From Amycolatopsis sp. WAC 01376 (GTDB taxonomy: Bacteria > Actinomycetota > Actinomycetes > Mycobacteriales > Pseudonocardiaceae), in assembly GCF_003947415.1 (NCBI RefSeq), contig NZ_QHKL01000001.1:744001-808000 (forward strand): a stretch of DNA of 64,000 bases. Direction: 5' to 3'. The notes below the pieces were generated by a model. The model did no database searches, was not told the origin of the DNA, and was given only the letters and a program-made list of their open reading frames with translations. How positions within the stretch are numbered: the stretch's first letter is position 1; each line of letters opens with the position of its first letter. This document shows, one piece after another, positions 9,039-17,759 of the stretch. The position numbers and the translations under genes were made by a program.

Positions 9039-9084
9039 CAGGACAAAATCGTTCGCACAACGGACACGTTCCGGGGAGATTCCG

Positions 9085-10254
9085 ATGCCTTACTACCGGC
9101 AGGTAGGCGAGATCCCGCACAAGCGCCACACCGCGTTCCGCAAGCCCGACGGGGGCCTGTACGCCGAGGAGCTGATGGGTGTCGAGGGTTTCTCGGCGGA
9201 CTCGGCGCTGCTCTATCACCGCGGCCTGCCCACCGCGATCGTCGACGCCGTCGCGATCGAGGACGAACGCGGCCCGATCGCCCCGAACCACCCGCTCAAG
9301 CCCCGCGCCTTCAAGACCCACGACCTCAAGTTCGGCGACGCGGACGCGGTCACCGACCGGCGGCGGCTGTTCGGCAACGCCGACGTCACCATCGGCTTCG
9401 TGCACGCGACGCGCCCTTCGCCGCTGTACCGCAACGCGGCAGGCGACGAACTCTTCTACGTCCAGGGCGGCAGCGCGACCGTCGAGACGATCTACGGCTC
9501 GCTGGAGGTCGGTGACGGCGACTACCTCGTCATCCCGACGTCGTGCACCTATCGCGTGCTTCCGCACGAAGAGGTCAAGCTGCTGACCATCGAGGCGCGC
9601 GGCCACATCGGCCCGCCGAAGCGGTACCTGTCGGCGAAGGGCCAGTTCCTGGAGCACTCGCCGTACTGCGAACGCGACATCCGCGGCCCGTCCGAGCCGC
9701 TGGTCGTCGACGGCACCGACGTCGAGGTCCTCGTGCGGCACCGCGCGGGGCTGACCCGCTACACCTACGCGACCCACCCGTTCGACGTCGTCGGCTGGGA
9801 CGGCTGCCTGTACCCGTGGGTGTTCAACATCGACGACTTCGAGCCGATCACCGGCCGCGTGCACCAGCCGCCGCCCGTGCACCAGACGTTCGAGGGGCCG
9901 AACTTCGTGGTCTGCTCGTTCTGCCCGCGCAAGGTCGACTACCACCCCGAGTCGATCCCGGTGCCGTACAACCACGCGAACGTCGACTCCGACGAGCTGA
10001 TGTTCTACGTCCGCGGGAACTACGAGGCGCGCAAGGGCTCCGGGATCGAGGTCGGCTCGCTTTCGCTGCACCCGTCGGGTTTCACGCACGGGCCGCAGCC
10101 CGGCGCGGCGGAGGCGTCGATCGGCGCCCAGTTCTTCGACGAGACCGCGGTCATGGTGGACACCTTCGCGCCGCTGGAACTCGGCGAAGCGGCCGACGCG
10201 TCGGAGGACCCGGGCTACGCGTGGACCTGGTCCGGACGCGGCCCCGGGGCTTAG
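9085..10254 (+). CDS. hmgA: Homogentisate 1,2-dioxygenase
   Basis: A 389-residue non-haem Fe(II) dioxygenase that opens the ring of homogentisate to maleylacetoacetate in tyrosine and phenylalanine catabolism. The N-terminus YYRQVGEIPHKRHTAFRKPD is the bacterial family start. The C-terminal cupin carries the iron-binding region: NHANVDSDELMFYVRGNYE, then LSLHPSGFTHGPQPG, which contain the expected His/Glu ligands. The ATG at 9085 has GGGGAG 5 bp upstream. The 46-bp divergent gap must hold both promoters; TTGACA at 9005 is a possible -35 element inside the neighbouring gene's 5' end. Later pathway genes are not in this window. Confidence 0.93.
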   Translation: MPYYRQVGEIPHKRHTAFRKPDGGLYAEELMGVEGFSADSALLYHRGLPTAIVDAVAIEDERGPIAPNHPLKPRAFKTHDLKFGDADAVTDRRRLFGNADVTIGFVHATRPSPLYRNAAGDELFYVQGGSATVETIYGSLEVGDGDYLVIPTSCTYRVLPHEEVKLLTIEARGHIGPPKRYLSAKGQFLEHSPYCERDIRGPSEPLVVDGTDVEVLVRHRAGLTRYTYATHPFDVVGWDGCLYPWVFNIDDFEPITGRVHQPPPVHQTFEGPNFVVCSFCPRKVDYHPESIPVPYNHANVDSDELMFYVRGNYEARKGSGIEVGSLSLHPSGFTHGPQPGAAEASIGAQFFDETAVMVDTFAPLELGEAADASEDPGYAWTWSGRGPGA

Positions 10255-10259
10255 TAACA

Positions 10260-10336
10260 CCGCATTTAGTCCTCTGAATGCGGTATTCGAAGACAGGCGC
10301 GAGCTGGTGCCCACGCATTTAGAGGACTAAATGCGG
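10260..10336. repeat. CGCATTT-GTCCTCT family inverted repeat, copy 1
   Basis: CCGCATTTAGTCCTCT at 10260-10275 has a perfect 16-bp inverted complement at 10321-10336, five bases after the hmgA stop. Each arm can also fold on itself: CCGCATT/AATGCGG in the left arm, CGCATTTAG/CTAAATGCG in the right. The same core recurs at 20320-20369. It could act as a terminator for hmgA, but it lacks a U tract. Confidence 0.7.
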
Positions 10337-10441
10337 CAGGTTGGCGGGATAAGTACCGCCACGGCCGCAACGGTTCGGCAACGCGACCCCAGGCGGGGTG
10401 AAACCTCCGGATAATCGGTGTCCCCACCGCTGGAGGTCTTC

Positions 10442-12259
10442 ATGGTCGTGAAACCCGGGCAATCCCGAGGCGGCCGGAAGGTCCTGGCGTTCGTGGCCGC
10501 GGCGGTGGTCGCCATCGGCCTGATCATCGGCTTGCGCGCGCTCACGAGCGATTCCGGCGAGGAGGCCGCGGAAGCGAAGTGCACGACGGGTGACGCGGTC
10601 AAGCTGCAGGTGTCGTCGTCGCCGGAGAAGGCAGGCGTCGTCACCGAGATCGCCAAGGGCTACAGCGGCCGCACGGTGGCCGGACGCTGCGTCGACGTGC
10701 TCGTGCAGTCGAAGTCGTCCGGAACCGCGATGCAGGCGCTGTCCCGCGGCTGGAACGAAGCGGTGGACGGCCCGCGGCCGGACGTCTGGACGCCCGCGGC
10801 GTCCGGCTGGGTGAACCTGCTTCGCCAGAACCTCACCGGCACCGATCACCCCGCTTTGGTGCCCGAGGGCGATCCGGAATCGGTCGCGAACGCGCCGCTG
10901 GTCGTCGCCATGCCGAAACCGATGGCCGAAGCGCTCGGCTGGCCAGGCAAGGGCATCGGCTGGAAGGATCTCGCCGCGCTCGCCACGGATCCGCAGGGCT
11001 GGGCGAAGTACGGCCACCCGGAATGGGGGAAGTTCCGGCTGGGGAAGACGAATCCGAACATCTCGACCTCCGGCCTCAACGCCACCATCGGCGCCTACTA
11101 CGCGGCGACGGGCACGTCTTCGGACCTCACCGCGAACGCGCTCGCGAAGCCGGAGGCGCGGACGTTCGTGCAGAACGTCGAGCAGGCCATCGTCCACTAC
11201 GGCGACAACACGCTGACGTTCCTGACGAACCTGCAGAAGGCCGACGACCGCGGCGCCGCGATGTCGTACATCTCGGCGGTGACGGTCGAGGAGAACTCGC
11301 TCGTCGGCTACAACCAGGGCAATCCCACCAACGACCCGGGGAAACGCGGGCAGCACGCGCCGCCGAAGGTGCCCCTCGTCGGCATCTACCCGAGCGACGG
11401 CACGCTCAACTCCGATCACCCGTTCACCGTGCTGAACTGGGCCGACGATCTCCACAAGCAGGTCGCGGCGGACTTCCTCGCACATCTGCGCGGCGCCGAG
11501 GCGCAGCAGAAGTTCAGCGACATCGGCTTCCGCACGTTCGACGGGAAGCCCGGCTCGCAGACCACCACGGAGAACGGCGCCCAGCCGGACACGAAGCTCA
11601 ACCTGATCCGCCCGCCGAGCCCGCCGGTGCTGACCGAGGTGCTGAAATCGTGGAAGGACCTGCGGAAGAAGGCGAACGTACTGCTGGTCGTCGACGTCTC
11701 CGGCTCGATGGGCGACAGCGTCGGCGGCACGGGGAAGAACAAGATGGATCTCGCGAAACAGGCGGCCGTGGCGTCGTTGCCGCAGTTCAGCGACGCGGAC
11801 AAGGTCGGGCTGTGGATGTTCTCGACGAAACTGAGCGGCGACAAGGACTACGTCGAACTCCGGCCGGTGTCGCCGATCGGCGGTGAACCGGGCAGGCGGG
11901 AGCTCGCGTCGCGGCTGAACGGGCTGACCCCGCAGAACGGGACCGGGCTCTACGACTCGTCGCTCGCGGCCTACGAATTCATGAAGCAGCGGCTGGATCC
12001 GAACGCGATCAACGCCGTCGTCGTGCTCACCGACGGCCGGAACGAGGATCCAGGCGGCATCGATCTGCCGAACCTCGTCGGGCAGCTGCGGGCCGAGGGT
12101 GGTGGCGAAGCGGTGCGGATGTTCACCATCGCCTACGGCGCCGACGCCGACTTGGACGTGCTCAAGGAGATCGCCGAGACCACCCAGGGCGTCGGGTACG
12201 ACTCGTCCAAACCGGACTCGATCGACCAGGTCTTCACCGCCGTCATCTCGAATTTCTGA
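10442..12259 (+). CDS. Membrane-anchored solute-binding plus von Willebrand A domain protein
   Basis: A 605-residue protein with one N-terminal transmembrane anchor (residues ~13-33). It has an extracytoplasmic region resembling a type-2 periplasmic binding protein (about 50-390) and a C-terminal vWA domain. The vWA MIDAS motif is LLVVDVSGSMGDS (D-x-S-x-S), with a later VVLTDGRNED supplying the second metal-site Asp. The start ATG at 10442 follows CTGGAGGT. The combination suggests surface recognition with metal-dependent ligand binding; the substrate is unknown. It is followed 11 bp later by a coiled-coil membrane protein, probably co-transcribed. Confidence 0.82.
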   Translation: MVVKPGQSRGGRKVLAFVAAAVVAIGLIIGLRALTSDSGEEAAEAKCTTGDAVKLQVSSSPEKAGVVTEIAKGYSGRTVAGRCVDVLVQSKSSGTAMQALSRGWNEAVDGPRPDVWTPAASGWVNLLRQNLTGTDHPALVPEGDPESVANAPLVVAMPKPMAEALGWPGKGIGWKDLAALATDPQGWAKYGHPEWGKFRLGKTNPNISTSGLNATIGAYYAATGTSSDLTANALAKPEARTFVQNVEQAIVHYGDNTLTFLTNLQKADDRGAAMSYISAVTVEENSLVGYNQGNPTNDPGKRGQHAPPKVPLVGIYPSDGTLNSDHPFTVLNWADDLHKQVAADFLAHLRGAEAQQKFSDIGFRTFDGKPGSQTTTENGAQPDTKLNLIRPPSPPVLTEVLKSWKDLRKKANVLLVVDVSGSMGDSVGGTGKNKMDLAKQAAVASLPQFSDADKVGLWMFSTKLSGDKDYVELRPVSPIGGEPGRRELASRLNGLTPQNGTGLYDSSLAAYEFMKQRLDPNAINAVVVLTDGRNEDPGGIDLPNLVGQLRAEGGGEAVRMFTIAYGADADLDVLKEIAETTQGVGYDSSKPDSIDQVFTAVISNF

Positions 12260-12270
12260 GATCCTCGGAT

Positions 12271-13011
12271 ATGCGCTTCGTCCGTGAGTTGGGTGAGCCG
12301 TGGGGACTGCTCCTCGCGGCGACGTCGGCCGGTGCGGCCTGGGCGGTGCAGCTGCCGGTGCTCGCCGCGCTCGGCGTCGGCGTGACCGTGCTCGCCGCCC
12401 GCGCCGGGGTCGCCGCCGTCACGCGGCCGAAACCGGAGCCCGAACCCGAAGAGCGGGCTCTGCCCGACGTCGAGCCGGGCTCACCGGAGGCGGGCTGGTT
12501 GCGGCGCGCGGAAGCCGCGGCCGAAGGATTCCGGTCGATCTCCGGCTCGCTCGACACCGGCCCGCTCGCCGACCGGGTGGCCGACATGGAACCGGTGGTG
12601 CGGGAAACCGTCGACACCCTTCGACGGCTGGCCGGCCGCACGTCCGCCACCGGGAAAGCGTTGGCACGCGTGGATCTCGGTGCGGTGTCGGCCGAGAAAG
12701 CCCGGCTGCGCAAGGAATTGAAGACCGCAGACGACGACATCCGCGGCGACCTGACCCAGTCGCTCGAGGCCGTGCAGGCACAGGAAGACGTGCACGCGCG
12801 GCTTTCGAGCGCGCAGCGGAAACTGCTGGCACAACTGCGATCAGGTGCGCTCGGACTCGACGGCCTGGTCGCCAGGGCGGCCGAACTTTCGGCCGCCACC
12901 GGCGATTCGCTGCTCGACACCACCACCATCGGCGAGTTGAGCGAGCAGCTGGAAGGGATCCGGCGGGGTGTCGTGGAGACCGAAGAGGCGACGCGACGCT
13001 CGCTCAGTTGA
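12271..13011 (+). CDS. Membrane protein with long coiled-coil domain, unknown function
   Basis: A 246-residue protein. Two short hydrophobic segments lie at the N-terminus (about 12-50), followed by a Pro/Glu-rich linker (KPEPEPEE) and ~170 residues rich in Ala, Leu, Glu and Arg with heptad spacing. I do not recognise a named family. Its 11-bp spacing after the vWA protein indicates one operon, so the two may form a surface or membrane-associated complex. A strong 19-bp hairpin follows its stop and probably ends the transcript. Confidence 0.68.
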   Translation: MRFVRELGEPWGLLLAATSAGAAWAVQLPVLAALGVGVTVLAARAGVAAVTRPKPEPEPEERALPDVEPGSPEAGWLRRAEAAAEGFRSISGSLDTGPLADRVADMEPVVRETVDTLRRLAGRTSATGKALARVDLGAVSAEKARLRKELKTADDDIRGDLTQSLEAVQAQEDVHARLSSAQRKLLAQLRSGALGLDGLVARAAELSAATGDSLLDTTTIGELSEQLEGIRRGVVETEEATRRSLS

Positions 13012-13030
13012 GACGTCCTGTCAGGTGGTC

Positions 13031-13087
13031 GGTCCGTGAGGGCCTCCTTCACTACCTTCAGGGTAGGCAAGGAGGCCCTCACGGACC
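13031..13087. repeat. GAGGGCCTCCTT hairpin (terminator-like, GAAGG/CCTTC family)
   Basis: A perfect 19-bp stem (13031-13049 with 13069-13087) whose arms begin GGTCCGTGAGGGCC. The 19-base loop carries a second small stem, CTACC/GGTAG. It sits 19 bp after the coiled-coil gene and faces the stop of the convergent membrane-protein gene, so it is well placed as a bidirectional terminator. Its arms are nearly the same sequence as the 23455 element. Confidence 0.75.
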
Positions 13088-13153
13088 GGTTAGCGTTTCT
13101 TCGTCCGACACGACAACTTTTCGTTACACCTCAACGAGAACCCGAAACGCCAC

Positions 13154-14161
13154 TCACGACCCGAACTTGACCTGACCGAAAACCGCGTGACCGGGCACTC
13201 CGGCCTTCGCCATCTTCCCGGCCACCGGCACGCCGAGCACCCACAGCCGTCCGGTCGCGGCGATGTTCGCGGCCAGGGACGGATCGGACCCGGCGGCCTG
13301 GACGGTGACCTCGCGACCGCCGGGCAGGACCGTCCGGCCCTTCAGCGTCACCATGCCGAAGAGGTTGACCGACGCCGGTCCGGAAATGACGGCGAGTTCG
13401 GTCCACCGCGGTTCGGGTGACGGCCTGGCGACCACGAGTGCCGTGATGCCGAGCCCGATCGTCGCGAGACCACAGAGGACGGCGAGAACCCGCGTGTTCG
13501 GCACGATGAGGCTGTCACGGTCCGGGAAGTCGAACGAGACCCAGAGCGCGAAAGCACCCGCCACCACCGTGATCCCGGCGCCGAGCAGGTAGTACGAAGC
13601 CAGCAGCCGTCGTTGCAGGGTGAGCATCCGTCCCGGCGTGACCGGCTCGGCCACCAGCGGCGCCGAACCCTTCACCGGGGCGTCCCGGAACACGCCGCGC
13701 CGGGGGCCGATGACACCCGGCAGCAGGACGAACGGGCCGAGCACCCACAGCCGCCGCTGCGCCGCGAGTTGCGCGCGGAGCGGGGCGGGCAGCCGGACGG
13801 CCAGCCACCGGCCGTCGAGCGGGACGCTCACGCGAGAACCGGCGACGACGGCGCCGTCCAGCCCGCTCACCAGGCGGAACGGCTTGGCGCTGAGCTTCCG
13901 CATCGGCGAGGATCCGGCGAAGACGTGGTAGCCGAAGTAGAGCGAAACCGGTGTCATGAAGCAGAGCAGGAAGGTGGGCGCGGCGATTCCGTACCGTCCC
14001 GACACCGCCATGAGGACGCCCAGCACCACGAGCACCCCGGCCGCGACCGACGTCGTGCCGAGGGTCGTGGTGAGGCGGTCGAGAAGGGGTCGCAGGACCG
14101 GCATGTTCGACGCCGGAATCCCTTCGGGTGGTTCGAGCACCCGGATTCTGTGGTCTTCCAC
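13154..14161 (-). CDS. Conserved membrane protein, unknown function
   Basis: A 335-residue protein with two pairs of predicted transmembrane helices (near residues 37-80 and 190-245) and two soluble parts, the last of which ends the protein (about 250-335). No catalytic motif or known domain is evident. The ATG at 14161 gives a ~35-residue cytoplasmic N-terminus. It is divergent from the DUF2470 gene; the shared 94-bp region contains an iron box, so iron control of this gene is possible but unproven. Confidence 0.65.
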   Translation of the reverse strand: MEDHRIRVLEPPEGIPASNMPVLRPLLDRLTTTLGTTSVAAGVLVVLGVLMAVSGRYGIAAPTFLLCFMTPVSLYFGYHVFAGSSPMRKLSAKPFRLVSGLDGAVVAGSRVSVPLDGRWLAVRLPAPLRAQLAAQRRLWVLGPFVLLPGVIGPRRGVFRDAPVKGSAPLVAEPVTPGRMLTLQRRLLASYYLLGAGITVVAGAFALWVSFDFPDRDSLIVPNTRVLAVLCGLATIGLGITALVVARPSPEPRWTELAVISGPASVNLFGMVTLKGRTVLPGGREVTVQAAGSDPSLAANIAATGRLWVLGVPVAGKMAKAGVPGHAVFGQVKFGS

Positions 14162-14222
14162 CTGGTCAACGTATACGGATGCGGTGAGACGTGATCCAGA
14201 CTACTTCCACTCCGCCGCCAGA

Positions 14223-14241
14223 TCAGGTTAGGCTCACCTAA
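14223..14241. promoter_or_regulatory. IdeR/DtxR-type iron box
   Basis: TCAGGTTAGGCTCACCTAA matches the DtxR/IdeR consensus TTAGGTTAGGCTAACCTAA at 17 of 19 positions and contains a perfect GTTAGG...CCTAAC dyad. It lies 14 bp upstream of the GTG of the DUF2470 gene, where a repressor would block the promoter or early transcription. It predicts induction of that gene under iron starvation. Confidence 0.8.
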
Positions 14242-14255
14242 CTAGGAGGTGAGCC

Positions 14256-15047
14256 GTGACCACACCGACGTCCATTCGCCGCCCGCCGGCGCCGAACCCC
14301 GCGGAACGCGCGAAGACGATCGCCACCCGCAACGGCCCGGCGACATTGATGCCGACCGCCGAACAGCGTGACCGGCCAGGACCGTACGGCCGCGTGATCC
14401 CCGAGCTGCATCACGTGCACACGAGCGGCAGCGTCAGCATCCTGCTGCCGGACGAGCATCCCCTGGTCAAACGCGCGCACGAGGCCCAGCGCGGCGAGCT
14501 CGCGGTGATGGTCGAACTGACCGATCAGGCACCGGTCGACCTGCGCGAACCCATCCGCGGGCTGTTGTGGATCACGGGCTGGCTCCGCCCGCTCTCCGAG
14601 GTCTCGGCCCGCGCCCGCGCCGTCTCCATCGCGGAAACCCGGCCGGATGAGCGGCTGCTCGACGTCGGACACGGTCTGACGCTGCTGCGCCTGACCCCGG
14701 CGTCGCTGGTGCTCGCCGACGCCGAGGGCACGCATTCGCTCCGGCCGCATATGTTCAGCGCCGCGCCGCCGGACCCGTTCCACGACTACGAGGCCGCGTG
14801 GCTGCGGCATCTCGAGACCGACCACGCCGACGTCGTCCAGCAGCTCGCCAAGCACGTGCCCGCCGAACTGCGCGGCGGCTGGATCCGGCCGCTCGGGCTG
14901 GACCGCCACGGGCTGCGGCTGCGTGTCGAGGCCGACTCCGGCGACCACGACGTCCGGCTCGCGTTCTCGCGGCCGGTCGAAGGACCGCAGCAGTTGAGCG
15001 GCGAGATCCGCCGTCTCGTCGGCTGCCCGTTCTTTCCGGAAGGCTAG
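14256..15047 (+). CDS. DUF2470-domain protein, probably iron-regulated
   Basis: A 263-residue protein. The C-terminal ~80 residues (DYEAAWLRHLETDHADVVQQ onward) match the DUF2470 domain found in haem-utilisation (HugZ-like) and related split-barrel proteins. The N-terminal part looks like a flavin/haem split-barrel-like domain (GSVSILLPDEHPLVKRAHEA). With the iron box directly upstream, a role in haem handling or iron acquisition is plausible. The GTG start has GGAGGTGAG upstream, the strongest ribosome-binding site in this segment. Its TAG stop shares the CTAG palindrome with the stop of the convergent PPOX gene. Confidence 0.75.
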   Translation: MTTPTSIRRPPAPNPAERAKTIATRNGPATLMPTAEQRDRPGPYGRVIPELHHVHTSGSVSILLPDEHPLVKRAHEAQRGELAVMVELTDQAPVDLREPIRGLLWITGWLRPLSEVSARARAVSIAETRPDERLLDVGHGLTLLRLTPASLVLADAEGTHSLRPHMFSAAPPDPFHDYEAAWLRHLETDHADVVQQLAKHVPAELRGGWIRPLGLDRHGLRLRVEADSGDHDVRLAFSRPVEGPQQLSGEIRRLVGCPFFPEG

Positions 15048-15505
15048 GCCAGTTCCGGCGGGAAACCGCCCTTGGCGATCGGACCCCACGATTCGATGGT
15101 GACGCGGATGATGCTCTTGCCCTGCTTCACCATCGCTTCGCGGTATTCGTCCCAGTCCGGGTGTTCGCCGGAGATCGCGCGGAAGTAGTCGACCAGCGGC
15201 TCGACCGAGTCGGGGAGGTCGAGCACCTCGGCGGTGCCGTTCAGCTGGACCCACTGGTCGTTCCACTCGTCGGAAAGGACGCAGGCGGACACCTTCGGCT
15301 CGCGTCGCACGTTCACGACTTTCGCGCGCTTCGGGTACGTGGAGATGACCAGACGGCCTTCGGCGTCGACACCGCAGGTCACCGGGGAAAGCTGGGGGCC
15401 GCCGTCGGCCTTCGTGGTCATCAGGATGGCGCGGTGGCGGGTGGACAGGAAGTCGACGAGCGCGGCGCGGTCGACGGTTTCGTTGGTCGCGATGCTCCTT
15501 GGCAT
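15044..15505 (-). CDS. PPOX-class, probably F420-dependent, oxidoreductase
   Basis: A 153-residue split-barrel protein. Motifs of the actinobacterial PPOX/FDOR family are present: RHRAILMTTKADGGPQLSPV near the N-terminus, GRLVISTYPKRAKVVNVRRE, and the C-terminal WDEYREAMVKQGKSIIRV. Such enzymes use F420 or flavin to reduce small molecules; the substrate is unknown. I chose the ATG at 15505, since the frame upstream is only the shadow of the next gene. It converges on the DUF2470 gene, the two stop codons overlapping at CTAG. Confidence 0.82.
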   Translation of the reverse strand: MPRSIATNETVDRAALVDFLSTRHRAILMTTKADGGPQLSPVTCGVDAEGRLVISTYPKRAKVVNVRREPKVSACVLSDEWNDQWVQLNGTAEVLDLPDSVEPLVDYFRAISGEHPDWDEYREAMVKQGKSIIRVTIESWGPIAKGGFPPELA

Positions 15506-15580
15506 GACCCGACGGTAGCTCGCGGACGTGTCTCCGACAGCGCGGCAGCGCGCGGCGATCAACACGGTAACGTGCGGTCG

Positions 15581-16378
15581 ATGAGCTGGCTGCGTCCCGA
15601 ACGCCCGGCGCTGCCGGAATTCGTGGAAGATCCGGCGCGCCGCCGCGCGATCGTCATCGAACTGGCCGTCGTCTTCGGCATCACCCTCGGCCTGTCCGGG
15701 CTGCGCAGCCTGCTGTCCCTTGTGGACTCGCTGCTGCAGCCGGTGCCGCTGGCACAGCAGCAGGCCCAGCTGAACGTCCCCCAGGCGACACTGAGCCTGG
15801 TCGACCTGCTCAAGCAGCTCCTGAGCGCCGGTCAGCTGGTCGGCTGGGGTGCGCTCGGGCTGTACCTGCTGTGGCGTGGCGGGATGAAGCTCGCGGAGAT
15901 CGGACTCGACAGAAAACGTCCCGGGCGCGACATCGTGCACGGGCTGCTGCTCGCCGCGGTGATCGGGATTCCGGGACTGGGGCTGTACTTCCTCTCCTAC
16001 GGCCTCGGGTTCAGCCTGTCGGTGCAACCGTCCACTTTGGGCGAAACGTGGTGGCGTCCGATCACGCTCACGTTGTCGGCCTTCGGCAACGCGTTCGCCG
16101 AAGAGGTGCTCGTCGTCGCCTACTTGCTGACCAGGCTGCGCCAGCTCGGATGGCGTGAGAACACCTCGCTGGTCGCGTCTTCGGTGCTTCGCGGGTCGTA
16201 TCACCTGTATCAGGGTTTCGGCGGTTTCGTCGGCAACGTCGTGATGGGCCTGGTGTTCGGCAGGCTGTGGCAGAAGACGAACCGGCTGTGGCCGCTGATC
16301 GCCGCGCACACCGCGCTGGATTTCGTTTCCTTCGTCGGATACGCGCTGCTCAAAGGGCGAGTTTCCTGGCTTCCCTAG
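15581..16378 (+). CDS. CPBP-family intramembrane metalloprotease (Rce1-like)
   Basis: A 265-residue protein with about seven hydrophobic helices. The CPBP motifs are visible: paired Glu in NAFAEEVLVVAYLLTRLRQL, His in LRGSYHLYQGF, and His/Asp in IAAHTALDFVSF. The Arg of the canonical EExxxR motif is displaced, a variation common in actinobacterial members as I recall. Family members cleave or process membrane proteins and some confer bacteriocin immunity. It precedes arginine deiminase by 13 bp and may be co-transcribed with it. Confidence 0.8.
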   Translation: MSWLRPERPALPEFVEDPARRRAIVIELAVVFGITLGLSGLRSLLSLVDSLLQPVPLAQQQAQLNVPQATLSLVDLLKQLLSAGQLVGWGALGLYLLWRGGMKLAEIGLDRKRPGRDIVHGLLLAAVIGIPGLGLYFLSYGLGFSLSVQPSTLGETWWRPITLTLSAFGNAFAEEVLVVAYLLTRLRQLGWRENTSLVASSVLRGSYHLYQGFGGFVGNVVMGLVFGRLWQKTNRLWPLIAAHTALDFVSFVGYALLKGRVSWLP

Positions 16379-16391
16379 TTAGGGTGAACCA

Positions 16392-17603
16392 GTGATTGAC
16401 GAGACGACTCCACCCCGAGTTGACAGCGAAGTCGGCCCCCTGCGTGCGGTGCTCCTGCACAGGCCCGGCAACGAGCTCAAAAGGCTCACGCCTCGCAACA
16501 ACGACCAGCTCCTGTTCGATTCCATCCCCTGGGTGGACCGCGCGCAGGAGGAGCACGACGCGTTCGCCGAGGTGCTGCGCGGCCGCGGTGTCGAGGTGCT
16601 GCTGCTGGCCGACGCGCTGCGCACGGCGCTGGCCGACACCCGCGCCCACGCGGCCGGGGTGCACGCGGCGGTCGACGAGCGGCGGCTCGGGCCCGATCTG
16701 GCCGATTCGCTCCGTTCCCATCTGTCGAGCGTCTCGCCGGCGGTGCTGGCCGAGGCCCTGATGGCGGGGATGACCTTCGAGGAACTGCCCGCCGCCGAGG
16801 GCGCCTCACTGGTCCGGCTGATGAACCATCCGAACGACTTCGCCGTCGATCCGCTGCCGAACCTGCTGTTCACCCGTGACTCGTCGGCGTGGATCGGCGA
16901 CCGGGTCGCGGTCTCCTCGCTCACCATGCCCGCCCGTGTCCGCGAGACCGCGGTGCTGGACCTGATCTACGCCTACCACCCGTGGTTCCGTCACGCGTCC
17001 CGTGCGTACGGCGCGCATTCGGCGCCGATCGAAGGCGGCGACGTCATGCTGCTCTCGCCCGGTGTCCTGGCCATCGGCGTCGGTGAGCGGACGACGGCCG
17101 CGGGCGCGGAGTCGCTGGCGCGGTCGGTGTTCGCCGACGGGATCGCGCACACTGTGCTCGCCGTCCCGATCCAGCAGACCCGCGCGACGATGCATCTGGA
17201 CACCGTCTGCACGATGGTCGCGGCCGACGCCGTGGTCATGTATCCGCTTTCCCGTGATTCGCTGACCGCGTTCACCATGCGGCCGACCGACGACGGTTCC
17301 GTGAAGGTCGAAGGACCTGCCCCATTCCTCACGGCGGCCGCCGAAGCAATGGAAATCGAACGGCTTCGCGTCATCGACACCGGGCTCGATCCGGTCACCG
17401 CGGAACGCGAGCAATGGGACGACGGGAACAACACCCTCGCCCTCGCACCCGGTGTCGTCGTCGGGTACGAACGTAATGTGGAAACCAACGCACGCCTGGA
17501 GGAAGCCGGGATCGAGGTACTCGCGATCACCGGCTCCGAGCTGGGCTCCGGCCGCGGCGGGCCACGCTGCATGTCGTGCCCGATCCGGCGCGAAAGCATC
17601 TGA
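16392..17603 (+). CDS. arcA: Arginine deiminase
   Basis: A 403-residue enzyme that converts arginine to citrulline and ammonia. Family motifs run throughout: [40 protein letters not shown], a catalytic His in [10 protein letters not shown], and [14 protein letters not shown]. The catalytic cysteine is probably Cys393 in [10 protein letters not shown] near the C-terminus. The GTG at 16392 is the family start. No ornithine carbamoyltransferase or carbamate kinase lies beside it, so it may serve arginine catabolism or acid/ammonia balance rather than a complete ATP-yielding arc operon. Confidence 0.93.
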   Translation: MIDETTPPRVDSEVGPLRAVLLHRPGNELKRLTPRNNDQLLFDSIPWVDRAQEEHDAFAEVLRGRGVEVLLLADALRTALADTRAHAAGVHAAVDERRLGPDLADSLRSHLSSVSPAVLAEALMAGMTFEELPAAEGASLVRLMNHPNDFAVDPLPNLLFTRDSSAWIGDRVAVSSLTMPARVRETAVLDLIYAYHPWFRHASRAYGAHSAPIEGGDVMLLSPGVLAIGVGERTTAAGAESLARSVFADGIAHTVLAVPIQQTRATMHLDTVCTMVAADAVVMYPLSRDSLTAFTMRPTDDGSVKVEGPAPFLTAAAEAMEIERLRVIDTGLDPVTAEREQWDDGNNTLALAPGVVVGYERNVETNARLEEAGIEVLAITGSELGSGRGGPRCMSCPIRRESI

Positions 17604-17613
17604 AACAGAAATA

Positions 17614-17661
17614 AAGTAAGCCTTCCCTAATTGATTTCGATTAATTAGGGAAGGCTTACTT
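17614..17661. terminator. Strong stem-loop after arcA whose arms are iron-box-like
   Basis: A perfect 19-bp stem (17614-17632 paired with 17643-17661) with a 10-base loop begins 11 bp after the arcA stop. It is AT-richer than its surroundings and can terminate arcA transcription. Each arm also resembles a DtxR/IdeR site, so one element may combine terminator and operator. Confidence 0.7.
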
Positions 17662-17698
17662 AATTGAGGTGAACCTAGTGTCGGTAATGGTAACCTAA
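17645..17698 (+). promoter_or_regulatory. Clustered IdeR-type boxes upstream of ferritin
   Basis: Three 19-base matches to TTAGGTTAGGCTAACCTAA lie in tandem: TTAGGGAAGGCTTACTTAA at 17645 (15/19), one at 17660 (13/19, core AGGTGAACCTAG) and one at 17680 (14/19, core GGTAACCTAA). A fourth, inverted, match occupies the left arm of the preceding hairpin (17612-17630, 14/19). They end about 60 bp before the ferritin start. In mycobacteria multiple IdeR boxes upstream of bfrB mediate iron-dependent activation; the same arrangement is likely here. Confidence 0.65.
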
Positions 17699-17759
17699 TA
17701 GGGGGTACATCACCAGGCATAAGTGGAAATCGAATAGGCGATGACGTATCTTTGTACGC

